Positions 34,540 through 42,202 of a stretch of 64,000 bases of DNA are shown here, piece after piece; positions within the stretch are counted from its first letter, which is position 1, and each line of letters begins with the position of its first letter. The notes under the pieces are model-generated. The model was not told where the DNA came from and did no database searches. It was given only the letters and a program-made list of their open reading frames with translations. A program made the translations under genes and the position numbers. The DNA is from Oscillospiraceae bacterium. GTDB taxonomy: Bacteria > Bacillota > Clostridia > Oscillospirales > CAG-272. Location of the stretch: contig SVSE01000001.1 in the NCBI GenBank assembly GCA_015064445.1, positions 213,789 through 277,788 on the forward strand. Reading direction: 5' to 3'.

Positions 34540-35316
34540 TTATTTCTCCTCTTCTACTGCTTCAATCATTTCTTCTATTGCTGCTGCATACTGTGCAGTT
34601 GCCTTATGCTTTGGTGCGTAATCAAATAAGCTCTTGCAAAGTGCCTGGCTCTCGCCAATAGGTGCAGGATATGTACCTATCATTGTTTCGAAGACTTTAA
34701 CACCATATTCGTTGCTTACAAGTGATACCTGCTCACGAATTTCCTTAGCAAGCTTTGTTTGATTGTTTTTAGTGAAAAGAATTCCTGCGATATGAATGTT
34801 TCTATCATATACGCCAACAGCCTGTCTTACAGTATCTATCATCTTTCCACAGCCTCTTGCTGAGAAAAGACCTACCTCGGAAACTACAACAACGCTATCT
34901 GCTACCATAAATACATTGTATGTAAAGGTATTTATCGCTGGTGGGCAATCGATAAGAACATAGTCGTAATCACCAAGCTTGTCCTTAAGTGCCTGGAAAA
35001 GCAAAAGCTCTCTACCGAATTTACCACTAATCTCCATTTCTCTGTAACCGAGTGCAGAGTCACTTGGAATAATGTCTCCATAAGGAGTCTTCATTATAGT
35101 TTCCTCAAATTTAGCCTCTCCAAGAAGCAATTCGGAAATTGTATTTTCTCCATCAGTATTAACACCAACACAGGTAGTAAGGTTGCCCTGTGGGTCCATA
35201 TCAATCATCAAAACTCTCTTGCCCTTTTTAGTGTAAAGGTAAGCGGCGGTCTGCATTGTGGTAGTAGTTTTACCGACACCGCCCTTTTGGTTAATAAAGC
35301 AAATTTTGCGTGCCAT
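34540..35316 (-). CDS. Small ParA-type partition ATPase
   Basis: A 258-residue ParA/MinD-superfamily ATPase. The deviant Walker A is KGGVGKTT with Lys11 and Lys16; MIDMDPQGNLTTCVG is the A-prime motif and YVLIDCPPA the Walker B. It has no N-terminal helix-turn-helix, so it is not a type Ia plasmid ParA. The start at 35316 was chosen for the GGAGG site; an ATG 12 bases upstream would include that site. The next gene is an AT-hook/RHH protein rather than a Spo0J-type ParB, which separates the pair from the chromosomal soj-spo0J locus near the origin. It could be a captured plasmid partition pair or a positioning system. Confidence 0.88.
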   Translation of the reverse strand: MARKICFINQKGGVGKTTTTMQTAAYLYTKKGKRVLMIDMDPQGNLTTCVGVNTDGENTISELLLGEAKFEETIMKTPYGDIIPSDSALGYREMEISGKFGRELLLFQALKDKLGDYDYVLIDCPPAINTFTYNVFMVADSVVVVSEVGLFSARGCGKMIDTVRQAVGVYDRNIHIAGILFTKNNQTKLAKEIREQVSLVSNEYGVKVFETMIGTYPAPIGESQALCKSLFDYAPKHKATAQYAAAIEEMIEAVEEEK

Positions 35317-35347
35317 TATGTCCTCCATATATTTTCTTTATAAAAAG

Positions 35348-35376
35348 ATTATACTACATTATTCGACATTTGTCAA
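35348..35376 (-). promoter_or_regulatory. Perfect consensus SigA promoter for parA
   Basis: On the minus strand TTGACA (35371-35376), 17-base spacer, TATAAT (35348-35353). An imperfect dyad around TTGACAAATGTCGAA overlaps the -35 box and may be an operator for the RHH protein. Confidence 0.85.
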
Positions 35377-35430
35377 CACTTTTTTTGAATTTTTAGTACC
35401 AAAAATTCCAAAAACATTGAATTTATAAAA

Positions 35431-35444
35431 TCACGAATTTGTGA
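35431..35444. repeat. Imperfect palindrome upstream of parA
   Basis: TCACGAATTTGTGA: arms TCAC/GTGA around an AATT core, with one asymmetric base pair. It lies in the AT-rich 200-base gap between nif3 and parA, which also repeats AATTTATAA twice. It is the sort of site a partition protein could bind, but nothing in the sequence proves that. Confidence 0.3.
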
Positions 35445-35489
35445 AACCTTAAATTTATAATATTCAAAATATTAAAAAATCCTTTTAAC

Positions 35490-35528
35490 AAAAGAAGAAA
35501 TCGGCATTTTTGCCGATTTCTAATTTTT
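35490..35528 (-). terminator. Terminator of the murA-DUF1858-trmK-nif3 unit
   Basis: Perfect ten-base stem GAAATCGGCA/TGCCGATTTC with loop TTTT after the nif3 stop; the following T run is interrupted. Confidence 0.75.
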
Positions 35529-35533
35529 GTTTT

Positions 35534-36295
35534 TTAAAAAATAGTTTTTATTTTATTCGAGTTAAACTGCTCTGTTTTCAGATTATCACAAAGCTCTTTT
35601 ACATATTTTTCGAGCAAATTGCAAACAGGATTTTCCGTGTAAAAATGTCCTGCCTCGACAATGTTTAAGCCCATCTCATCTGCCTCAAGCATTGAGTTAT
35701 ATGATGCGTTTCCTGTAAGCATTGTATCTGCGCCACAGCTGATTGCATTTTCAATCAAATCCTTGCCGTCGCCACCAACGATATATACTCTTTTTACAGG
35801 TCTGTTTCCGATATATGAAACAACGCGAGAACCAAGCTTGTCCTTTACCATTGATGCAAATTTTTCGATTGTCACTTCATTTTCAAGAGTACAAATTCTG
35901 CCTATTGGATCAAGTGGATCCTTTTCGGATTTTGCAAAGCCGATGATAGCAGAAAGCGCATCATTTACTCCACCTTCTCCTGCATCAAGTCTTGTATGGA
36001 ATGACATTACTCTAACACCGTTTTTCACAAGTGAAATAAGCTTGCTTTGAGTGAAATTAAGTGCAGAAAGTGATTTTTGCCCTTTGAAAACTAAGGGATG
36101 GTGCGAAATCACTGTATCAAATCCGTTTTCGATTGCGTATTTTACCACTTCATCAGTTACATCAAGGGAAATTAGCACCTTTTTACATGGTGCTTCAAGG
36201 TTGTCAGCACACATAATACCGTCATTATCCCACTCACACCTAAGAGATTGCGGGAACTTGGCATCTAACGCCTTATAAAGCTCATAAAATGTCAT
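35534..36295 (-). CDS. Nif3-like dinuclear metal centre hexameric protein
   Basis: A 253-residue NIF3/YqfO/GTP cyclohydrolase I type 2-like protein. Metal-binding His residues lie in ISHHPLVFKG near residue 64 and in the C-terminal EAGHFYTENP; SFHTRLDAGEGGVN supplies further ligands. It lacks the central PII-like insert of longer members. Its function is unsettled. The start overlaps the trmK stop by four bases, and the trmK-nif3 pair is conserved in Firmicutes. Confidence 0.93.
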   Translation of the reverse strand: MTFYELYKALDAKFPQSLRCEWDNDGIMCADNLEAPCKKVLISLDVTDEVVKYAIENGFDTVISHHPLVFKGQKSLSALNFTQSKLISLVKNGVRVMSFHTRLDAGEGGVNDALSAIIGFAKSEKDPLDPIGRICTLENEVTIEKFASMVKDKLGSRVVSYIGNRPVKRVYIVGGDGKDLIENAISCGADTMLTGNASYNSMLEADEMGLNIVEAGHFYTENPVCNLLEKYVKELCDNLKTEQFNSNKIKTIF

Positions 36296-36966
36296 TTTAA
36301 TGCCTCCATCCTTTCAATTAAGCTTGAAATTTCAGCTGTATCTTGCGATCCCTTTTCAAGCCCTTGTCTTATTTTCTTCTTTTTAGAAATAAAGAAGTCA
36401 AGCATACTTAAAAAGGTATCCGTTCTCTTTTTTATATTGATTTTTCCCAATTCAAGCTCTATTTCATTGTAACTATGCTTTTTTCCATCATAGCGAGCGC
36501 AAATTATTTGATAATATTTTCCGTCCTCGAAAACGACCTCTTCATCATAGATGAAAAATCCGTTTTTAAGATATGTACGGAGCTCCAAAATGCTTGTCAT
36601 AGGCTGAAGAATCAAGGATATATTCTCATTTTTTACATAATCGCATTTATCAATTATTTCGGCAATGAGCTCTCCACCCATTCCACAAATAAAAATATCG
36701 CTTGGACCTTTGGTTTCTATTCCATCAAGCCCATCAGCAATATATGCTTCTATTTTTTCTTGATAACCAAATGCGCTTATATTATCCTTGGCGCGCAAAA
36801 TAGGTCCTTCATTTATATCTGTCGCTATTGCTCTGCTAACCTTTCCATTTTGCGTCAAGAAAATAGGAATATATGCGTGGTCAGTACCAACATCAGCGAT
36901 GACAGCACCGTCGCGTACAAAGGACGCGGCGGTGGACAGTCTTTTGCTTATTTTAAGCTCTTTCAT
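36292..36966 (-). CDS. trmK: tRNA (adenine-22-N1)-methyltransferase
   Basis: TrmK methylates N1 of A22 in the D-loop of tRNAs in Firmicutes. The 224-residue protein has the SAM motif VIADVGTDHAYIP at residues 23-35, then ATDINEGPI, and the family motif IFICGMGGELIAEII near residue 94. A C-terminal coiled-coil domain follows. It overlaps both neighbours by four bases (DUF1858 gene upstream and nif3 downstream), a tightly coupled operon. Confidence 0.94.
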   Translation of the reverse strand: MKELKISKRLSTAASFVRDGAVIADVGTDHAYIPIFLTQNGKVSRAIATDINEGPILRAKDNISAFGYQEKIEAYIADGLDGIETKGPSDIFICGMGGELIAEIIDKCDYVKNENISLILQPMTSILELRTYLKNGFFIYDEEVVFEDGKYYQIICARYDGKKHSYNEIELELGKINIKKRTDTFLSMLDFFISKKKKIRQGLEKGSQDTAEISSLIERMEALK

Positions 36967-37166
36967 TTCTTGCCATTCAAGAAAGCATTGATTTTTTCAA
37001 TGAGTGCATCAGCATCAGTTCCGTGAACTACGCAAGCATCCTCAATGCTTTCGCCTCTTGAATGAGGGCATCCGAGGCAATGCATTCCTATTTCAAAGAA
37101 AAATTGTGCTGTTTCAACATCATAATCAAGAACATCACCGATAAGAGTTTCCTTTGTTACTTCCAT
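36963..37166 (-). CDS. DUF1858 redox-disulfide domain protein
   Basis: A 67-residue protein matching the DUF1858 family often found with hybrid-cluster proteins: TLIGDVLDYDVETAQFFFEIGMHCLGCPHSRGESIEDACVVHG, given here in pieces, with Cys-x-x-Cys near residue 30 and a third Cys near residue 44. The first two Cys may form a redox disulfide. Role unknown. It overlaps trmK by four bases and follows murA by 14 bases behind AAAGGAG. Confidence 0.88.
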   Translation of the reverse strand: MEVTKETLIGDVLDYDVETAQFFFEIGMHCLGCPHSRGESIEDACVVHGTDADALIEKINAFLNGKK

Positions 37167-37180
37167 TTTTGTATCTCCTT

Positions 37181-38434
37181 TTATTTGTTATCATAAAATA
37201 TTTTTGCACCGACAGATGATAGCTTGGGAACTATGTCCTCGTATCCTCTGACGATGTAATTAACATTGTTTATTTCGCTTCTTCCGTTTGCTCCTAATGC
37301 AGACACTATAAGAGCTGCACCTGCACGAAGATCGGTTGCATCAAGGCTTGCACCGTGAAGCAATGACGTGTAAATCTCAACCTTGTTGCCGATTTTTTTG
37401 AATTTTGCGCCCATTTTTTCAAGCTCGCAAAGATAGGCAAAGCGTTCTGGAAAAATTGTTTCTGTAATTTCTCCGACACCATCGCAAAAGCAAAGCATCG
37501 CCGAAAATTGAGGGTGCAAATCTGTTGGAAATTCAGGATATGGGGCCGTAAAAACGCTTGTTGATACAAGCTTTTCTGGGGATTTTATACATACAAATCC
37601 GTTTTTGTATTTTATCGATATTCCAGTCTTTTCAAAATGAGGAATAATAGGCAAAATATGCTCATAATCAACATTTTTAAGATAAATTTTGCCCTTGGCA
37701 CTACCTACGCATGTCGCATATGTGAGTGCCTCTATCATATCAGAATAAATACGATATCTTTTGCCATTCAAGGACCTCACCCCAACAACTCTTATAGAAT
37801 TGCCAAAAAGCCGTATATTAGCGCCACAAATGTTCAAAAAGGCAATAAGATCAAGCACATGGGGCTCCTTAGCCACATTTTCGATAGTTACTGTGCCTTC
37901 TCCTACGCAAGAAGCTATTATCATATTTATTGTAGCACCAACAGAAATTTTGTCAAGGGTTATTTTTACATTTTGTAGTCTTTTAGAAAGCGAAAGCGCT
38001 ATAAATTCTCCGTCCTCAGTACAGCTTGCGCCAAGGCATTTAAAGCCCTTTATATGCTGTTCTATCGGTCTTGCGCCAAAGTTGCATCCACCTGGATATA
38101 CCATATGAACACTTCCGTATCTTGAAAGGCAGCTTGACATAAGATAAGCAGATGCCCTCATTTTTGATATTAAATCCATATCAAAATATATGTTTTGGGC
38201 ATTTTTAGTGTTAATTTTTATTGTATGGGCATCGATAAAGTCAGCCTCGGCGCCCATTTGACGCAAAATTTCGAGCGAATTATGCACATCGCTCACTCTT
38301 GGCATATTATCAAGCACACACTCTTCTTTTATAAGCAAGCAGGCAAAAATTATAGGTAGTGCAGAATTTTTCATTCCACTTACTTCAATTACACCATCAA
38401 GAGATTGCCCACCATCAATAATAATTTTTTTCAT
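37181..38434 (-). CDS. murA: UDP-N-acetylglucosamine 1-carboxyvinyltransferase
   Basis: MurA transfers enolpyruvate from PEP to UDP-GlcNAc, the first committed step of peptidoglycan synthesis, and is the fosfomycin target. The 417-residue protein has the substrate Lys-Asn pair in SGMKNSALPI at residues 22-23 and the catalytic loop PGGCNFGARPIEQHIKGF with Cys117, the fosfomycin-reactive residue; presence of Cys rather than Asp predicts sensitivity. In this copy the loop has Asn-Phe where many have Ala-Ile. Whether a second murA exists elsewhere cannot be seen. Confidence 0.94.
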   Translation of the reverse strand: MKKIIIDGGQSLDGVIEVSGMKNSALPIIFACLLIKEECVLDNMPRVSDVHNSLEILRQMGAEADFIDAHTIKINTKNAQNIYFDMDLISKMRASAYLMSSCLSRYGSVHMVYPGGCNFGARPIEQHIKGFKCLGASCTEDGEFIALSLSKRLQNVKITLDKISVGATINMIIASCVGEGTVTIENVAKEPHVLDLIAFLNICGANIRLFGNSIRVVGVRSLNGKRYRIYSDMIEALTYATCVGSAKGKIYLKNVDYEHILPIIPHFEKTGISIKYKNGFVCIKSPEKLVSTSVFTAPYPEFPTDLHPQFSAMLCFCDGVGEITETIFPERFAYLCELEKMGAKFKKIGNKVEIYTSLLHGASLDATDLRAGAALIVSALGANGRSEINNVNYIVRGYEDIVPKLSSVGAKIFYDNK

Positions 38435-38493
38435 TTTTACCTCTCGTGAATAAAACTGTTATCATTATATTCACAAAAGGTATTTTTCGCTAT

Positions 38494-39606
38494 TTAGCTC
38501 TTTATCTTCGCCTTGTAATATGCAACTGTCAAATCAGTGACCATTCCGTAGCTTTTTGTGCCCTGCTCTTGACCATTAGCCTGTAAGAACGAATCATTTA
38601 TACTATTAGAAATTTCAGATGTCTTTGAATCGGCATATTTTTTGAAGAATTTTGAATAGCTTGCTCTTTCTCTTTTTGCCTCAACACAAAGGCGAGCTGA
38701 AACAGCGCTATAAAGCTCCTTATCTGCCGAATATAAGGCGTTCATAACATCAGAGTAAACATCCAAATAGCCACTATATTGAAGATACGGATCATCTGAC
38801 AAAATACAAACCATAAATGCCACGAAATTCGCCTCTTCCTCTCTTGCAATTCCTCGCTGATGTGCAAGCTCATGAGCAGCAGTTGAGGCCACAATAAAAT
38901 CAGGATAGTTTACATTAACATTACTTTCGCCCGTCATAAAGGTATATACGCCTGAAATGTGCGTATAGGTGAATGGCTCACTTAAAACGATAGGCTTTAT
39001 TTTGCTATCAAAATTGATTAAAATAGGATATTCAGAGACAAATTTGTCGTAAGAATTACAAATTTTAGAGCTCATTTCGCTATAAGAATAGTTCATAATC
39101 GAGGCTCCGTCCTCGCCATATAAAATTTCAGGAGCAAGTGCGTTTATATTGTCGGTCAGCCAAGTAGCTGTTTCGTAAAGCTCCTGAGCGCTTATATTTT
39201 CTCTATCAATATTGAGCTTTTTATCAAGTGTTGTAGTGTGATAACCACTTGAATATGTCCAAACAAAGGTCATAAATACAACGCAAAGCGCTGATGCAAT
39301 TCCGCAAAGGTATTTCGAAGCGCTTTTAGCGCCTTTTTTGCCCTCTTTTATTGCATAAACGACGAGAATAGTCGCCCAAATCGGAATCGAAATAATCGCC
39401 ATTTCAGCCAATGAAAATGGTATCCACGAGGTCATTGTGGTAATAAACGCCCTAAATGGTACAGTTATATAATAATTAAAAAAATCCGCAAAGGTAGTTG
39501 AGCAATTTACGATGATAAAAAGAATTATACTTATAAGAGTCAATAAAAATATGATTAGCGAGCCAAGCGACACATATTCTCTTGTCTTACGAAATGCTTT
39601 TATCAT
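38494..39606 (-). CDS. DUF3810 membrane protein with HExxH metallopeptidase motif
   Basis: A 370-residue protein with three N-terminal membrane helices (about residues 15-33, 65-85 and 98-118) and an exported C-terminal domain. The motif ASTAAHELAHQRGIAREEEANF holds HELAH at residues 245-249 and a downstream Glu pair at 257-258, as in zincin metallopeptidases; it matches the DUF3810 pattern. A cell-wall or lipoprotein substrate outside the membrane is plausible, but none is known. It overlaps the upstream RluA gene by 20 bases. Confidence 0.85.
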   Translation of the reverse strand: MIKAFRKTREYVSLGSLIIFLLTLISIILFIIVNCSTTFADFFNYYITVPFRAFITTMTSWIPFSLAEMAIISIPIWATILVVYAIKEGKKGAKSASKYLCGIASALCVVFMTFVWTYSSGYHTTTLDKKLNIDRENISAQELYETATWLTDNINALAPEILYGEDGASIMNYSYSEMSSKICNSYDKFVSEYPILINFDSKIKPIVLSEPFTYTHISGVYTFMTGESNVNVNYPDFIVASTAAHELAHQRGIAREEEANFVAFMVCILSDDPYLQYSGYLDVYSDVMNALYSADKELYSAVSARLCVEAKRERASYSKFFKKYADSKTSEISNSINDSFLQANGQEQGTKSYGMVTDLTVAYYKAKIKS

Positions 39607-40474
39607 CTCCGAAATATCTCCTTATCAAATTTTGCATATCATCAGGTAATTTTGCCTCAAAGCTACCAACTCCATCTATATCAAGACGGTAGGCATGAAG
39701 CGCTTGTCTTTTCATTTCCGAGCTTTCCTTGCCATAAAGAAAATCTCCAACAATAGGATGCCCTATATGAGCCATATGTACTCGTATTTGATGAGTTCTT
39801 CCTGTTATAGGAGTTACGAGCACAACACTTATTTTTTTACTTGACAAAAGGGTCTTGTAGTTTGTAATCGCCTCGTCTCCATTCTCGGAAACTCCTCTTT
39901 TGATGATGCTCTTTTCAAGTCTAATAATAGGTGCGTCGATCACTCCCTCGCCATCGAGTTTTCCCTCTACAATAGCTATATATTGCTTATGAAATGCTCC
40001 ATTTTGAAGCTTTTCACAAAGAAAATCAGCATAGAAGCGATTGTTTGCTGTAACAACGACACCACTTGTATCCATATCAAGACGATTTATAGCCCTAAAA
40101 ACATACGGTCTATCCTTGTATCTAAAAGCAAGTGCGTTAGCAAGAGTGTCGGTATAGTGTCTTAATGATTGATGAGTTGGCATATTAGAGCTCTTGTTGA
40201 CAACCGTAAAATTTTCGTCCTCATAAATTATATCGAGGGGAAGGTCGGTTTTTTCAAGATACTCATTTACATCATCTTCCTTGTCAGTAAAGTCAAGTGT
40301 TACAATGTCGCCTATAGAAAGTCTTCTTGTAACATCAGAATGGACTCCGTTTACAAGGATTGAGCGCTCGTACTTTTTCAAGCTTTTAACGAGCCTTGCC
40401 GAAAGCTTTAACTCTCTTCTCAAAAAATCTCTTAAAAGTATTTTGTCTTGTTTTTCATTAATAATATATTCCAT
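39587..40474 (-). CDS. RluA family pseudouridine synthase
   Basis: A 295-residue protein with an N-terminal S4 domain (LRDFLRRELKLSARLVKSLKK near residue 14, given in part) and the catalytic domain with AINRLDMDTSGVVV, which includes the catalytic Asp. RluA-type enzymes convert uridines in 23S rRNA or tRNA to pseudouridine; the position here cannot be told. No ribosome-binding site precedes the ATG, and the predicted transcription start coincides with the A of the start codon. It overlaps the DUF3810 gene by 20 bases. Confidence 0.93.
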   Translation of the reverse strand: MEYIINEKQDKILLRDFLRRELKLSARLVKSLKKYERSILVNGVHSDVTRRLSIGDIVTLDFTDKEDDVNEYLEKTDLPLDIIYEDENFTVVNKSSNMPTHQSLRHYTDTLANALAFRYKDRPYVFRAINRLDMDTSGVVVTANNRFYADFLCEKLQNGAFHKQYIAIVEGKLDGEGVIDAPIIRLEKSIIKRGVSENGDEAITNYKTLLSSKKISVVLVTPITGRTHQIRVHMAHIGHPIVGDFLYGKESSEMKRQALHAYRLDIDGVGSFEAKLPDDMQNLIRRYFGDDKSIS

Positions 40475-40480
40475 ACTTAT

Positions 40481-40509
40481 ATATTATCACAAAACATGAG
40501 TCTTTTCAA
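40481..40509 (-). promoter_or_regulatory. SigA-type promoter for the RluA gene (predicts a leaderless mRNA)
   Basis: On the minus strand TTGAAA (40504-40509), 17-base spacer, TAATAT (40481-40486). Counting seven bases from the -10 box puts the start of transcription at 40474, the A of the ATG. Confidence 0.55.
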
Positions 40510-40562
40510 CACATATTATATATGGCAAATTATTATTTTTTTGTAAATTTTTTGTTAAAGCC

Positions 40563-40591
40563 TTGAAAAAAGGATTAAAATAATATACAAT
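40563..40591 (+). promoter_or_regulatory. SigA-type promoter for yajC
   Basis: TTGAAA (40563-40568), 17-base spacer, TACAAT (40586-40591), 31 bases before the ATG. Confidence 0.75.
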
Positions 40592-40621
40592 AGAATAAAA
40601 TTTGATATGGAGGTATTGCAA

Positions 40622-41068
40622 ATGTCATTTATAACATTGTTTACTGAGGGTTCAACTGGCGGAACAACAAGTGGTGGCTTCAATTTTATGCCTATCATTA
40701 TGATTGTTCTCTTGGTAGTTGTATTCTTCTTTATGTACAGATCCAACAAGAAGCAGGAGCGTCAGGCTAACGAAATGAGAAACAATCTCGAGGTTGGCGA
40801 TGAGGTTACTACTATTGGTGGAATTGTCGGAGAAATCGTAAGCATTAAGGACGAAACTATCACAATCGAAACAAGCAAGGATAGAACAAAGATTAGATTC
40901 TTGAAGACTGCTATTCGTAATGTTGATGTTAGCGCAGCTCAAAAGCGTGGCGAGGTTCCTATGAACGATAAGCCAGCTGAAAAGTCTGCTAAGATCGAAA
41001 AGGCTGAAATGGTTGACGACAAAAAGGAAGCTGTTGAAGAAGCACCAAAGGCTGACGAAGAAAAATAA
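40622..41068 (+). CDS. yajC: Preprotein translocase subunit YajC
   Basis: YajC is an accessory subunit of the Sec-DF translocase. The 148-residue protein has a single membrane helix (about residues 20-42), then the conserved RNNLEVGDEVTTIGGIVGEI and TSKDRTKIRFLKTAI segments. The last 45 residues form a charged Lys/Glu-rich tail longer than in most homologues. Start chosen at the ATG with GGAGG eight bases upstream. secD/secF are not adjacent here; the next gene is a TIGR04086 protein, a common partner of yajC in Clostridia. Confidence 0.95.
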   Translation: MSFITLFTEGSTGGTTSGGFNFMPIIMIVLLVVVFFFMYRSNKKQERQANEMRNNLEVGDEVTTIGGIVGEIVSIKDETITIETSKDRTKIRFLKTAIRNVDVSAAQKRGEVPMNDKPAEKSAKIEKAEMVDDKKEAVEEAPKADEEK

Positions 41069-41081
41069 TTTCATATATTTA

Positions 41082-41132
41082 AAATCTCGCAAATATACTT
41101 TAGTATAAAGTACTGTTTGCGAGGTTTTTATT
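41082..41132 (+). terminator. Branched hairpin after yajC that encloses the next gene's ribosome site
   Basis: CTCGCAAA (41086-41093) pairs with TTTGCGAG (41116-41123), extended by AAAAT/GTTTT, and an inner hairpin TATAC-TTTA-GTATA lies in the loop. A T run follows, as in a terminator. The 3' arm contains GAGG, the only ribosome site for the ATG at 41134. Confidence 0.7.
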
Positions 41133-41133
41133 T

Positions 41134-41562
41134 ATGGATTCTACAAAAGGCTCCTGCCTTCCATTTTACAAGCTTGTAATAAGATGTGCCCTATTCACTT
41201 TGATTTTTTCTTTAATATCGGCCTTATGCATTCTTTTAATGTCGTGCATATTTTATGGTTCTCAAAATCCTACTGCAAAAATCCCTATGCTTGGGTATAT
41301 AGGGCTGTATTTATCGGTTTTTCTTACTTCGTTTATAATGACGAGAGTGAATCGAGAAAAATGGCTTTTCGGTGGGCTCATTTTGGGAGCTATGATATTT
41401 ATTGTAACTCTCTTCCTATCTATATTTATAAAGGATGCACCTAATTCAAGCTCCATAATTTATAGAGCTCTTATAGTTTTAACTTCTCTTTGCACGTCTT
41501 TTTTAGCACGAAAACGCTCTACTAAAAAAGCAAAGCCTAAAACACCAAAAAATCTAAGATAA
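41134..41562 (+). CDS. TIGR04086 family membrane protein
   Basis: A 142-residue membrane protein with four helices (about residues 15-37, 49-65, 76-96 and 103-123) and a basic C-terminal tail rich in Lys and Pro. The size, topology and position after yajC match the TIGR04086 family of Clostridia, whose role is unknown. Its ribosome site lies inside the hairpin that ends the yajC message, so translation may depend on read-through and refolding. Confidence 0.78.
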   Translation: MDSTKGSCLPFYKLVIRCALFTLIFSLISALCILLMSCIFYGSQNPTAKIPMLGYIGLYLSVFLTSFIMTRVNREKWLFGGLILGAMIFIVTLFLSIFIKDAPNSSSIIYRALIVLTSLCTSFLARKRSTKKAKPKTPKNLR

Positions 41563-41568
41563 AAAAGA

Positions 41569-41600
41569 AAAATCTCCGTTTTTCAACGGAGATATTTTCT
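41569..41600. terminator. Shared terminator of the yajC unit and rplS
   Basis: Stem AATCTCCGTT/AACGGAGATATT region with loop TTTC, between convergent stop codons; A and T runs on both sides. Confidence 0.82.
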
Positions 41601-41605
41601 TTAAT

Positions 41606-41947
41606 TTAGATCTGCTCCTTAACCTTGGAAGCCTTACCAACTCTGTCTCTGAGGTAGTAGAGCTTTGCTCTTCTAACCTTACCAAGTCTGGTAACCTCAA
41701 CCTTAGCTACATGAGGAGAATGAAGTGGGAATGTCTTCTCAACACCACAACCGTAAGCAACACGTCTTACTGTGAATGTTTCAGAGATTCCACCACCGTG
41801 CTTTGCAATAACGGTGCCTTCAAAAATCTGAATTCTTTCTCTGTTTCCCTCTTTAATGAGGTTGTGTACCTTTACAGTATCACCGATGTTGAACTGTGGT
41901 ACTTCTGTCTTCAACTGCTCGTTTACAAGTGCTTGGATCTTATCCAT
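41606..41947 (-). CDS. rplS: 50S ribosomal protein L19
   Basis: L19 sits at the subunit interface. The 113-residue protein has the usual features: [13 protein letters not shown] start, [21 protein letters not shown] and [29 protein letters not shown], given in part. The ATG at 41947 was chosen for the GGAGG nine bases upstream; an in-frame ATG 15 bases before it overlaps that site. It is a single gene behind a structured leader, as in Bacillus. Confidence 0.97.
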   Translation of the reverse strand: MDKIQALVNEQLKTEVPQFNIGDTVKVHNLIKEGNRERIQIFEGTVIAKHGGGISETFTVRRVAYGCGVEKTFPLHSPHVAKVEVTRLGKVRRAKLYYLRDRVGKASKVKEQI

Positions 41948-41962
41948 TTTCGCGCCCTCCAT

Positions 41963-42034
41963 TTAATCATAGGATGTTCATGCAGAGCTTCGCAGCGGAC
42001 CATCCCGTTGGTGCATAAAATGCACACTTGGGCA
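41963..42034 (-). promoter_or_regulatory. Candidate L19 ribosomal-protein leader
   Basis: The minus-strand leader forms a hairpin GTGCAT-TTT-ATGCAC and then a second domain closed by GGATG/CATCC around an irregular inner hairpin, just before the ribosome site. The position and two-hairpin layout fit the L19 leader class of Firmicutes. I could not match the family consensus base by base. Confidence 0.5.
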
Positions 42035-42035
42035 C

Positions 42036-42064
42036 ATTATATCACAGAAGTTTTTAAATTGCAA
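42036..42064 (-). promoter_or_regulatory. SigA-type promoter for rplS
   Basis: On the minus strand TTGCAA (42059-42064), 17-base spacer, TATAAT (42036-42041). Confidence 0.78.
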
Positions 42065-42134
42065 GACATTTTTTCACTTTTTTGAAAATTTTTTCTCTTA
42101 TCTAATAATATATTTATAAATTTTATAAAAAGTA

Positions 42135-42163
42135 TTGTTAATTTCTTCTTTTCGTGGTAAAAT
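42135..42163 (+). promoter_or_regulatory. SigA-type promoter for lepB-ylqF-rnhB-yraN
   Basis: TTGTTA (42135-42140), 17-base spacer, TAAAAT (42158-42163), 40 bases before the lepB ATG. Confidence 0.65.
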
Positions 42164-42202
42164 AAGATGTGTTATTATGTTTTTACCTTAATAGGAGATA
42201 TT

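Noticed and set aside
34229..35316. Soj-Spo0J chromosome partition locus
   Set aside because: The second gene is a short AT-hook/RHH protein, not a ParB-domain Spo0J, and no origin-region genes are nearby.
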